Shown here: piece after piece, positions 26,129 through 37,690 of the stretch
Numbering within the stretch: the stretch's first letter is position 1
Layout: every line of letters begins with the position of its first letter
Origin: Cruorifilaria tuberocauda
Lineage: Eukaryota; Nematoda; Chromadorea; Rhabditida; Onchocercidae
Length of the DNA: 64,000 bases
NCBI GenBank assembly: GCA_013365365.1
Contig: JABVXU010000016.1
Span: 62,001 to 126,000 of the forward strand
Reading direction: 5' to 3'
Notes under the pieces: generated by a model
The model's database searches: none
Told to the model about the DNA's origin: nothing
What the model saw: only the letters and a program-made list of their open reading frames with translations
Program-made: the position numbers and the translations under genes

Positions 26129-26373
26129 CTATTTAGCATCTTCATTATCAGACACGCGGCACACTTTTTGTTTAGGCTCTTTTACTTTCAATTCAAAACA
26201 TAAAAAGATCATGCCTTGAATTTTTAGAGTATTATCATACGACACGTTGCATTTTTACTACTGAATTCATATTTGTGTACTCCCAGAATACGAGACAGAG
26301 TGAAAGAAGCTATCTGTTCCTCCCAATGATGAGGTCAAGCTGCGCAGTACAACCTCCCACTTGTTACTAATTT
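26129..26373 (-). CDS. Last two exons of an unrecognised gene
   Basis: Exon 26373-26281 (NKWEVVLRSLTSSLGG, SFFHSVSYSG) and exon 26214-26129 (MIFLCFELKVKEPKQ, CRVSDNEDAK, TAG stop) join across a 66-base intron (GTACAC to TTCAAG) with a clean phase-1 junction. The protein ends in an acidic tail. Upstream exons were not found between 26374 and 26958. No family recognised. It sits in a run of same-strand genes, 585 bases below the stop of the 135-residue gene. Confidence 0.45.
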
Positions 26374-26958
26374 CTAAAAAAAGTTTCTCGAAATTTTACA
26401 TTGATACTTTAGAAAAAACGAAATTCTTTGAACCGTAAGAAATACTAAGCATAAGAAAATACAGAACATTGCATTTTGCAGTAGGATAAATAAGATTATA
26501 ATAATTTTTTTGTACTTGAAACTCTTAACAAAATCAGTTTTATTGAATTCTAAATATCATGAACAGTGACGGAGTAATAATGAGGAAAAACTGAAAAGAA
26601 ATTGCATATACAACTAAATCATAAAACACCTCTATATTAATTTTTCAAATCGTATATATTGCCATTATTGTACTTTCTCATTTATTTTTGATAAAAATTA
26701 CTTTCTACCATTTAAACATTAGATTTCAACCGCATGATTAAAGTTAAATCAGATTTCCCATCTATGAATAAGATCTAAAACAGAGAAAGAGTTAGATCAA
26801 AACTTATGTTGAATAAAGAGAACGACTTCAGGTAAGATCAGTACAACTTTATGAAAAGGAAATAAAAGTATAACTGCTATTTATTGAATATTACCAATTA
26901 TATGGAATTACAAATGAAAGCTATTCATATAGTGATTTACTGATGCTCACTGAATTCT

Positions 26959-28351
26959 TTAATTCAAAGTAATGCCAATATTTCGGGTTATCTGTCTAGA
27001 GTTTTCTACTATTCCACGCAGTTTCATCCATACTCCTTCACAGCAATGACATAAAAATTGATTTTTCAACGCTTTTGCAACATTATATTGTCGGCTGCAA
27101 ATAATTCCGTTTTATTTTACAAAATCTTTCACCAGATTCAACTAAAATACTTCACACCAGTATGAAAGTGATAAAATTCAAACGTTTAAGATATGAAGAA
27201 TAGGTATTCAAAAATTTCAAATAACTTGGGAAAATACTACTATATAGCGTTTACAACCAGAAATTTAAAATCAAAAACTTTTTATAGAAATCCCTACGTA
27301 AAAATATAAATAACGATATTCAATATCAATCAAGCAACTTAGATGAGATGCGCTAATCGAACTAATCAGTTCTCCATGAATAAGAAGTGATAAAGTAATA
27401 GCAGCACTAATATTGAATGTTTGCGAAACTCCTAGGCTCAATTCTATTTTAATAGCTTATTGATTTCCTTAACAGATTATTATCATCTTCAACATAACGC
27501 TTCATTAACCATTGCTTTTCACATATTCACAAAGATCAGCGGACTATGTGGCCATTTGATACTGAGTACTACTATATGTTTCAAATGTTTAACCGTTTCA
27601 CTTAATCACTGCTTATGCATATGCAATTCTGTGTCCGTAAGAGAGCTTACACATATAAAAATAAATTACCGAATAATTTTCGCAGCTGCACGATATCTCT
27701 TCGTTTGCATCAAGCTAATTGAAATATATAATTTACAACGTGAAATCAGAACTGGATCACCAATATTATTAGCAAGTTGTAGTTGACTGTAGGAAATAAG
27801 TTCTGCTTTTTCGGCCTACGAAAACTAAACGTAAATGAATAATTCTTGAAGTTATAACACAAACACTCCATTATTGAATTAATCATGGAAAAAAAACAGT
27901 TAAAAAATATCTTTGAATTTTCCAAAACTACAGAAGTTGAGTAAGCTCGGAAATTTTAACTCACAAAATGCTTATAATAATCACCCATGGCTGACAAAGC
28001 ACCACCAAAAGTAGATAAAATCCATAATAACTTTTCTAACTCCAATCCTCTGACATAAATGGCAGAAATCCTGTAGTTCCTGAAAATAATGACAGTAAAC
28101 TTTCTTTAAACCCAAATTTCTCAATCTTTTAGAAGGTAATCCTGCTATACATTTTGTTCCACATTGAATACACTTCCTCCTTCTTCCAGATTAATATTAA
28201 TAAAAGAAATTGGCTTCCAACAGTTCACTCTATTCATGAAGTCATCATAAAAAAGAATGGCATGAAATCATCGCAAATAAAAAATATGCTCACCATTTAT
28301 AATCAATTTCACTAATCAACGGTTGGCGGAAGTGAATTACCAAATATACAT
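26959..28351 (-). CDS. Compact helical protein of 135 residues, function unknown
   Basis: Exons in coding order: 28351-28341 (ATG plus eight bases), 28079-27965, 27815-27670, 27094-26959; 408 bases in one frame. The first exon begins one base after a TTTATGTTTAG acceptor, a convincing spliced-leader site, so it codes only MYI plus part of Trp. Characteristic segments are RGLELEKLLWILSTFGGALS, AMGDYYKHFAEKAELIS, QLQLANNIGDPVLISRCKLY and ISLMQTKRYRAAAKII, then CEGVWMKLRG near the C-terminus. The protein is predicted almost all alpha-helical, resembling a pair of TPR-like helical hairpins. The wording suggests a widely conserved animal family, but I cannot name it with confidence. It lies about 310 bases downstream of the pseudouridine-synthase-like gene in the same orientation. 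Confidence 0.75.
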
Positions 28352-28661
28352 TCTAAACATAAATGATATATAGTCAAAAAAAAAATTTTTTTAAACCGTT
28401 AGAAATCCATTTCTGAAGTAAATTTTGAAATGTAAAGTTAATTTCATATGAAATGAACTGTCCTCTTCATTTCCTAGTCAGTGAACTCACCAACAATACC
28501 TTAATACATGAAATATGCTTAAAATCTTGAAAAAAAAATTTTATTGAATCTTGTTTTTGAAAGCGCATGTTAATAAAGTTGTGAATTGGAAAGAAACAAT
28601 TATGTACAATTGCGTACTAGATGATATGCTGAAGAAAACGAAATGTATAAACCTTAACAGC

Positions 28662-31429
28662 TCATGTTTTATTTTTAGATTCAATAAATCGGAAATTTAC
28701 CCTGTTATCTGGAATATTGCGATTTTTCCTCAGAAAACCCAGCAAGGCTCGTTTTACATATTCTGTCTGAATGGCATAAAGTAACGATGCCAAAAAATAA
28801 TTCGATGTTTTCCATCTCACAACCGATTTACATCCCGGTAATTCATTATCTAATTTGGCACAGCAAATTTGCTGCGGCACTTGCATGTCAAGCAATAAAG
28901 TACCACCAATTTTAAACCTCATTGAGCATGTCTAAAAACTAACCCAAAGTTCTAAAAATAATACCTGAATGACAGAATCAAACAACGAGCGTTTTCAACA
29001 ATCAAGTCAATAAAATGACTTTATAGTAAAACAACTTTAGCTACAAACTACTAAAAACTCTACCATTTTTTAGGAAGCCTCTTACGAAATTCTAGAAATC
29101 GATTTAGTACGTCCATTACAACTCATATTAAAAACAAGAAATATAATTCAGTTGGATCTAACACTCTATAAAATCAATTCTACTCAAAACTTCTAAAAAT
29201 TTCCAATTTTTTTTTAATTATTAAAAAGAAATGCGAGATATGGATGGAGAAGAAAGTATCACAAACAGAAGTATAATAAACATATCACTTGTAAATTTTA
29301 TTTTTTCAACAATCGTAATTTGTTCAGAGTATATGCAAAAAAAGACGGTATCGGAGCACAAATATGAATTTTTTGCAAACTTTGTTTTGATAACGGAATA
29401 ATCACTTCCTTCAAATGTATATACATTGGTAATCGACGGAATGAATTACCTGAAAAACGAACATGATCTTTTCAAGAAAATCAAAAACACTAAATTTTAA
29501 ACATAAATTATATGAACCTATTTATTCAAATAATATGTAAATCATGACCGATACAGAAATGAGTCGTCTACGCTTCGGATTCCTCTTAAACGTAATGAAA
29601 TAATGAAGCCAACGCAATGCTTATGAAGCATTTCCGAAATTCGGAAAAATTACTAAAATTGCACAAGTTTTATCGTAAAAAGCATATAGCAGAAACAGAT
29701 ATTAAGCACATACTACTCCACGACTGCACGGCAGAAGAAAAGCAAAACTGAATTACCAGAAATATTTAAATCTTGTAACGCAATATCAGACAATCGTGGT
29801 GGAATTCCTTTTGCTGTTTCTCGACGACTAAAATTATACTTGATATCACCGATAATGGGACACGCAATACCAATACCAAGATGAGCGCGTATTTGCTCCG
29901 GCACATCTAAAAGTTCGCCCTTAGCTTTTATATTAACATTTGAAAATAATTGTATATAAGAAATAAGTTTATCTCCTAACAAAAATAGTCACAATAATTT
30001 TGAAACTCTGCTCCATATACCTAACACGGTTTTTAAAATATCAAAGATGACTAACTTCATTGTTCAACATTCGTAAAATTATATTGCATTTCAATAATCG
30101 TCTAAAGAAAAAATTACCACGGTGGACGATACACTCCATATAACTGGTATGATTTCGTGGGTCATGCTTGAGAACACGATAATGCGTACTTGCTTCCAAA
30201 AATTGAGTGATTTCATTACTGTTGTTCGCACTCAACGGTAACATCTAAATCAATAAAGAATTCACTAAAAAAATCAATAAATAATTTTTGCACTGCAAAT
30301 ATACTTTCAGATTTGACTATTTCACACAATTTTTTAAGATTAAAAAGCATATAAGATTGAAAAAACGAGTAATTTCGCCGTTATCCAATTCCATCCCTCA
30401 TAAGACTCATATTTACAAAAGCATTCATCAGTCGGACAGATAAGTGCTCATGAAAAAAAAAACGATTAAAATCAACTATGCAATTGTTATTTTTTCTCCG
30501 ACACTTGACAAGCGGAATATTGATGGCAGCTCTGTAATGTGTAGGTGCCATATTTGTGATGACATGATAGTACTGCTCTACTAGTCCACCATCGTACAAA
30601 GCTTTTACTTTTTTTTGAGCATTCTGGTTCCTGAAAGGAAAGAAAAATCAGAACAATATATTAATTCTCCAAAATATCTTTTCGAAATTAATCCAGTTCT
30701 ATTTGACACAAAAAAAATGAATTTCTTGTAAGTTTTTATCTGGAAACGAGTATTTTTTAAAGGTCTAACATTAAATTAATAAATATTTTATATTGTTTTA
30801 TTTGAAGGAATGAAAAGAGGAACAATTAAAAACCGAATAAAAGGAAAAAATAAAATAATAAGTAATCAAAAATAGTTCTTTTAATGCTATATAGATGCTG
30901 CAGAAAAATGAGCAAAAATTTAACCTAAATTTATTGATAAACTAAAAATAAAAATAAAACAGAACAAAAAACTCACTTTGCAAACAATGTTACTCCGGTA
31001 ACAGATTTGGCAATGGATTTTATGATCCGTAAACAATCCGCATGTGGTGCTATACGAGAAGAAAGTTGGGGAAGAATACGTAACAATTCGGCTTGATTGC
31101 TAGGTGCATTTACGAGATGCATTTGATACGGCTTATCAAATGCAATAAGTTCTTCTAAACACGTGCATAAGTCGAAAATGCTTTTTGAAGTGGAAACAAA
31201 CATATAAATGGCGTGGTACTTCGAAAAAATGAGCTAAGTTAATGTCTCTCTTCGTACAGATAATTATGCACAGAAATACATAAACAATATTAAGCTTACT
31301 GTCTTCATAAATAATCCGACTAGCCATTACATTAACTAAGTCTTCGCTGTTCATTTTCCATATCGGTTGAATTTCTTCCCATATTTTTCGGAGACCAATA
31401 TCTTTATATGTCTTTAAATCCGACAATTC
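28662..31429 (-). CDS. RluA-family (RPUSD-like) pseudouridine synthase homologue lacking the catalytic Asp
   Basis: Family members isomerise uridine in rRNA, tRNA or mitochondrial mRNA. Exons in coding order: 31429-31300, 31154-30977, 30630-30417, 30244-30118, 29924-29757, then about 28931-28662 (TGA stop). The 29757/28931 junction is out of phase, so a small exon is miss-read or missing. The 30417 donor is also a choice among alternatives. Fold landmarks: SEDLVNVMASRIIYED and KELIAFDKPYQ (start of the RluA core), VEQYYHVITNMAP (position of the family's KxYxA tyrosine), STHYRVL, and PEQIRAHLGIGIACPIIGDIKY, equivalent to the HQ[IL]RVHL..CP[IL]LGD.KY block. The HRLDxxTTG motif is replaced by KSIAKSVTG, with Ala in place of the catalytic Asp (codon 31009-31011). 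The true start is unknown; the first in-frame ATG in the first exon seen is at 31354. RPUSD3/RPUSD4 are the nearest relatives I can suggest. Confidence 0.8.
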
Positions 31430-31562
31430 CTATAATATCGGCGACTTTCTTCCTCAGAATAATGTATTATACACAAAGTCTATGAAGTTACTATGAAGTA
31501 GTCTATGAAGGATGGGAATGCAAAATTACAGGTAACACAAACAGAAATAACTGAGATATCCT

Positions 31563-32795
31563 TTACTTGTACTTCATAAATGCAAAACAAATGATAATAT
31601 TAGCTAATTTGTTGCAATCTGGTGCAGAAGAATAAATGTTCAAGGATTGGTTTTTCATGAAAAGTTGAATAAAGTCGGCAACCATTTCCAACCACTCATT
31701 GGAAATTAGGTTTTGCTCGACATGAATCAGTTTTTCAATTGTTGCGAAGATAATTATGGAAGCAGAGACTTCTAACTTGTAACATCCGACTGCAATTGAT
31801 AATTTAAATTGCTAGTTCCATAATAAAAATTTACGAATAGTTGATTGTTCATTTTATCGTCATTACCATCACATCCAGTATTCTCATCGCAATCTCCCAC
31901 GAAATCATTTGAAGAGTGATCCAAAAAATGTCGTGCAACTAACCTAAGCCAAAAAAAACATTAAAATGCAAATTAATGACACGAGATAATTAATGACATT
32001 AATGAGGACTTTTACAGAGACCATAGATTCCATAGACGATTGTCAGCTATTAGTTATTTTTGATGAAACAGCTGTAACATGAATTCTAGATGTATTTCTT
32101 CCATACCAAAACTGCAACTGGATTACATTTTTATCCGAGATCTTTCATTCTTTCATAAACAAGAAAATCAGTGGGATCGTGTATAGCATTACAATCGATT
32201 CTAGGTCATCCTTTATTTCCATCTCGTTCTGAGGCACTTAAGCTAAATTCTTTACAAGATCCAATTTTTGGAAAATATCCTCTATACTATTGCAAACGTC
32301 AAACGAAAATCTGACAGTAAAATTTGTTTTCAGCTATAAATAATCGATAAAGCACTGGAAGTCGGTGTAATCAGTTTCATTAGGAACTTTTTTGCAAATT
32401 TGTCGCAAATGAATAATGTCCTATTATTTTTCGAAAAATATATCTGGAAACTACACTTAAGCGCTCGTTTGGACAGCATTTTGGTCACATTTATCAGTTC
32501 CTCAAACAACAAATTGATGTAGTCGGTATCAGAAGTATGAGCAGCTATTGGGCTGCTTGAACTTCTGATCATTTTGCGTTCAATACAGATGAAATCAATT
32601 TGAAAAAATGTATGAGCAAAATTTTGATCTAAAATAAGCCGACCTGTGGTTTGAAAGAGTACTTTCTTTATTCGAAGCCTCGCAACATTTTTCCCTCGTC
32701 ATCCTTGACCGTAATATTACTGCAGCTTCCATATAATGTGGAAGTGGTGTTTCTATTGCGTCGCGAATGCCAAAAAAATCATTTTTCTCATCCAT
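31563..32795 (-). CDS. Unresolved gene between TRMT10C and the RPUSD-like gene
   Basis: Several coding-like segments on the minus strand, not fully joined. An ATG at 32795 follows a TATGATTTAG acceptor (MDEKNDFFGIRDAIETPLPH). A phase-compatible splice from CACAG at about 32650 to AAGTTC near 32566 leads into SDTDYINLLFEELINVTKML. An open segment near 32330-32250 reads NFTVRFSFDVCNSIEDIF. The final exon, 31811-31563 (83 codons, TAA), contains YKLEVSASIIIFATIEKLIH and NEWLEMVADFIQLFMKNQSL. Composition suggests an alpha-helical repeat protein. I could not find a consistent set of splice sites through 31812-32330, where stops interrupt all frames, so part of this may be decayed or misassembled. 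Its end is only 134 bases from the first exon seen of the RPUSD-like gene. Confidence 0.35.
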
Positions 32796-33276
32796 TTTAT
32801 GTTGTCCTACTATGTCCTTCCTAAATCATAAAACTGCATTAAATAAACTCACATTTACGGCAAATTTCTCTTTTGAATAAAAAGAAGCATGAAAAATCTT
32901 TAGCAAAAAAAAAAAGTAATTAAATGGATATGAACCATTTATGCCATAAAACAAAGCTGTATTTTGAATTATGATCAATTCAAAAAAGCGTGAATAATAA
33001 TGCTAACAATAATATTAAACTATCAACAAGAAGGAAAAAAGAATTTTAACAAAGATAAAAAGAAGAATCAATTAACAATAAACAAACCAATTGCATTTCC
33101 CCTATATTATAAGACAATCAAGCCGATAATAGGTTCACAATTTAATTAGTCTTCTGGAATGCTTCACACTATTTATCCTCAATCAAAATGATGCACATTA
33201 TTACTTCAATTCCCACAAATTTTCAAGATTATATCTGTTACGTTTTAATTTTCTCGCATTGCTACAAAGACTTTAA

Positions 33277-35136
33277 TTAGAATTGCAGACAAAACAATTG
33301 AATCGATGATTTTATAACTTCATAGCCCAGCCTCTTTGGCACAACAGAGAGTGCTTCAGCCCAATTTTTTGAGTATACGTAACGCACGATACTTTCTGCA
33401 ACTTGATTAATTATAAGCATCACATTGAATGTCCCACTGTCACGTCGATGAAGAAATTCCTGTATTGGTAATCTCCGAGCATCCAAACCTAACTCTTCTG
33501 AAAAGAAATATACAAAAGTCTCTTGCTTAGTTTTTCTAAGCGCGAATTCCCTAGATTATGTCTCTATAATTATCCCCTCAATTACGCTGCTGCTGTTCAT
33601 CTTCAAAGCAATGCTGAATTCTTCCAATGTATTATAGTTAACATAATGAAAAAATTTTTAAAACAAAAATGTGTTTTAGGATATTGTGTAAAGTGACGTT
33701 ATCTGAATATATTTCTCCTAAAAAACAAATAAATGATAAGTATAATGTTCTTGGCAAGGCAAGATTTATCAAAGGTTCACTAAGAGAACAAATATCAACT
33801 ATGAAATCGGAGGAACAAAGTTGAGGAACAAATAGTTGGGATACTACAGAGTTAACTTTACAGCTCCTCAAAGTAATACATGTCCAAATATTTAATTGTA
33901 AAACAATGAAACACCTGCTCTACAATACGATAACGATCCGACTCCAGTTTCATCCACCAAGCCACCAATAACATATACTTGATCGCATCAAGCAATGCAT
34001 TAAGCTGCGAATCTAGACTCAAGTACACCATATGGCATTCCGTAACAAACTAAAATCTTCAAAAGGAAAAAAAGTATTACTGCTTATGTGAAAATGCAAT
34101 AAAATTAGTTCTCTAATTTATTTATATCTTATACAACAAAACGGCGACGTGATACGTAATGTAAATAAATGTTCCAAAAATAGAAAAGCAGTTCTTACAT
34201 AGCGATGATATATTTCATTGACTACTATAAGATGATTCCTACTTTTAAGTTAGGGACTGTCTGAAATGTTTAGATTCAGAATAAAATTAAAAAGATTGAG
34301 ATATAAAGACTATACTTAGATTTAAACCAAACATCATCGACAACTGCAGTTTTACAAAAAAATAAAAGTTTTACAAATTTAGCCGATGATTAGATTTCAA
34401 ATTTCCAACTTGAAAATTTTCAAATTACATAATTCTACTGTAAATTTTGATAAACCTAAAAATGCTGTGCACCTTACTTCATTTATACATCTGTCAGAAA
34501 TGATCCAACTGAAATTATCGAAACCAGACATTTTCTGACGTCCTTCACATAAAAAGCGTTCATCTGGTGAAAGACGAGTAACCTGCAAACCAGGACTCCT
34601 GAAAATTTAATTTATTCAACAATTATACATATTGAGTTGAATAATTATAGTGTTAAAAAATTTAACAAGCAATGTTTTTTAATTTCAAAATGAATAATCT
34701 CAGTGGTTTAAATTTTAGATGATTGTTTCATATCACCAATTGAAAATTAGCGCATGTATAATGCACTGCTATACAATTTACAGATTTACATACATGCTAC
34801 GAATTGACTTGTATTAGTCGCACTTTCTTTGTTGATATGAATGTAGAGGAAAACTTTCTACTACAACAGGAACAAGTATATATTCTAATAGAAAGAAATA
34901 TTGTATTTCGATCTTAAACATTAACTACATCATGCTGTAGTCAAAAAAGAAAAAAAACGAATTTCTTCTGCAGACCCCAAACGAGACCCATTTGTCGAAC
35001 TAACTTACCTATTTCTTCATCACTTATACATTGGGCAAATCCGAAATCGATGTATACTTGCAAAACAAAACTAAGTGGTTCCTTTACCGCTAAATTTTTT
35101 GCCTGATTTTTGCGATGTCGACGCCTTTCCTTAGAC
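33277..35136 (-). CDS. TRMT10C: TRMT10C/MRPP1-type mitochondrial tRNA (m1R9) methyltransferase, apparent frameshift, 5' end unresolved
   Basis: SPOUT-fold methyltransferase. In animals TRMT10C methylates position 9 of mitochondrial tRNAs and is a subunit of the protein-only RNase P. Visible exons in coding order: 35136 to about 34972 (KERRRHRKNQ basic stretch, then VYIDFGFAQCISDEEIGKLV), 34598-34478 (GFDNFSWIISDRC), 34049-33915, and 33497-33277. The third exon starts in frame (MVYLSLDSQLNALLDA), but the conserved core VYVIGGLVDETG, which carries the catalytic Asp of the family, is in the next frame. The exon is one base short of what the phases require, near 33984-33989. The last exon has ARLPIQEFL-like ARRLPIQEFLHRR and NWAEALSVVPKRLGY, which match the C form better than TRMT10A/B. 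The junction of the first two exons and the N-terminus (targeting peptide) remain unresolved. Confidence 0.78.
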
Positions 35137-37690
35137 CTGTTAAACGCCGTCTTTCAATGACTCTAAATTATAATGGCTAAATTGGAAACAAAAGCATCAA
35201 ATCATGAGTTAATCGATACAGGTGAATGATGACAGCTAATTAGAGAGAATCTATTCCCTTCAAATGCTACGAAATAAAACAACCTTATAGGCTAGTAGTT
35301 TATGTTATGTTAATATGAGCGATGTTAAATTTTTACATTTTGCACAAAGCATACGATTTGTGTTTTTTCCAGTTTCATTTAAATAAACTTTTTGGATTTT
35401 TACCACGCTTCATTATCCATTTCAAATTTTTAGTCTTTCATTCCTTCTTGTATCTAGGAACACACAATAGATTAATTTAAAGTCCGAAAATTCTCGGGAG
35501 AAAGATAAATCAAAATATAAAATTCAAAATTCATAAATCATAAATCGTTTTTACGAACTATCAAATCCGGATAAAAATTTAACATCGCTCACATTTCTGA
35601 ACAATCTCCTTATTTTGAAAATGACTTTTTCGGACCATTACTTAGTTGATTTCGAAAAGAAAAACTAGTCAGAATCTCTTCATATCTCATCCTACATAGC
35701 GAGCTTTCTTACTATAAATCTTATTTGCGTGAGATATGCTCCTGCGTTGATGATAGTCCGACTTACAATCATAGTCATCCTTTCTTCTTCTAGTGTGTCT
35801 AGTCATTTTGTGAAACATTCCATATTTCTTAAAAAAGACTCCCAACATCTATCACTGCATTGAAATGAACACTTTATAGAAAATCCAACTGATATCTTCG
35901 TTATTCCGAAGTAAAACTAGTAAGTAAAAATCTTAAAGAAAAATTATAGAAGAGAAAAACTGAAATGAATCACAAAAAATACTCAATATAATGAGTGAGA
36001 AAAAAGTGGTCAAATATACTTTATTAAACAAAATAAAACGAATATATCAATGATAAAAATAAATGAAAAGTAAACACGAATATATCAATGATTTTTTGTT
36101 TAACTCACGATGAAAATAAAATGGACGCAGAAATAAAATATACAGCGATAAGTTATGACGAAAAATAGCTGTGAATCGGAGTTAACAGTTTAACGATGAG
36201 ATGGAAGTTTTCGTAATCATCCACTCAATTTAGAATACAAATCAAGATCGTCACAAGACGAGATTTGGTCACTTGGTTGTTAAATTTTTTACGGGCCGTT
36301 GGGTTAAATGTAACAGAACAAAATGAAAATATTAATTCCAAGAAATGAATGAGTGCATATAATACTAACACCAATGTTAGTATAGGTTACATTTTGGGTT
36401 GCGGTTGAAATTAAAGAGATATGGGATTGTTTCTCTATTCTCTCTATGGAGTCCAGAGCTATAACGTCTTTCTTTACTATATCTTTCTATTTATTCTGGT
36501 AATATTCTTCCAACTTTCTCTGTTGTATAGTCCATGAAATAGATTTAAAATTATCCATTGCTGTATCTTAATCAGACTAACACCACTTTTATTCCTCCCG
36601 GTAGATAAATTTAATTTTCAAAGGAATATAAATTCATTTTATTTGAGTGACAGTGTGTTGTCTACTATGGAGTATAATAGTAAAGTTGATGTTTTTCTTC
36701 AGTAGAGAATTTCTCAATTTATTTTGACGCCTTATTAGAGGTATGACTTCGTAGGATTTTGTGAAAAAATCTGTGGTATTCTGAGAGAGAATGGAATGGA
36801 TCCGTGTGATTATTTAAGGTCATATCTCTCCTAAATAAAATGATGCAATTAGTTTATCCATTGAATGATTCATTCATTTATGTCTTGTTTCAATATCCAT
36901 TTCATATTGGATAAGGCGATTAGATAGAAGACATTGCATTATTGTTGAAATTGTTCCCGGCTTGCAGTAAAAAAATGAAAATGAAGTGGACAGATAAAGT
37001 ATATGAAATTAATTAGTAACACCTCGAATTTACGCTATGTGCATGATTGCATGCGATGTGTGTGTAAGTGTGGATGTTCCACGAGCAGTCGCGTTACGAA
37101 TATAGAAAGATAAGTGGAGCTAAAATTTACTTATCACAGCTCATTTAGTTAGGATAATGCTGAGCATGTCTATAATGAATTGTTGTCCAATAAACTTCGC
37201 TTCATATTCTCTTCTAGCCTGTGATACCTATCTCGTCAGGTCTACTTAATTTATGCATCCGAGCACACATATACATACATACACACATATCACACGCATG
37301 CATGCACATACACACACACACATACACATACAAGTAAATAGCGCCAATTGTGCAGCCTGAAGTGACTTACACCATGGTTGAAATCAATACGAAATATAAG
37401 CCAACAGCTATAAATGAGAAGAAAAAGATTGCCATAAGGAATGGGTAGTTGGGGAGAGACTAAAAGCGTTTTTTGTGGTTTCTGGTTGTCTACATATCGA
37501 GACTTGGCCAAAGTTAAACACTGCCAGTTTTAATAGTACAAACGCACACGCAAACGCATAAGCACACATAGATGCGTACACAGAGCAGCTCAGTCGTTAT
37601 GTGCAGATGGGCTTGCTGTGATATCTTCTCCTCCCCAAAACGAGGCATTGCTAGTAGAAAGGTTGCAAATGGCGACAAGCGGTTGACGGT
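35137..37690. other. Divergent intergenic region, TRMT10C / ida-1
   Basis: About 2.5 kb between the leftward methyltransferase and rightward ida-1, so it should contain both 5' regions. The unresolved N-terminal exon(s) of TRMT10C probably lie in its first few hundred bases. A CA/TG-type tract is at 37263-37332. No exon could be supported. Confidence 0.5.
37263..37332. repeat. (CA)n-rich microsatellite
   Basis: Interrupted ACAC/ACAT dinucleotide tract about 360 bases upstream of the proposed ida-1 start codon. Further short CA-rich blocks continue to about 37580. Confidence 0.8.

Noticed and set aside
29713..29756. Extension of the RPUSD-like exon to the ORF stop (NSVLLFFCRAVVE)
   Set aside because: A GTAATT donor at 29756 ends the exon at the point where similarity to the family stops; the extension looks like intron.
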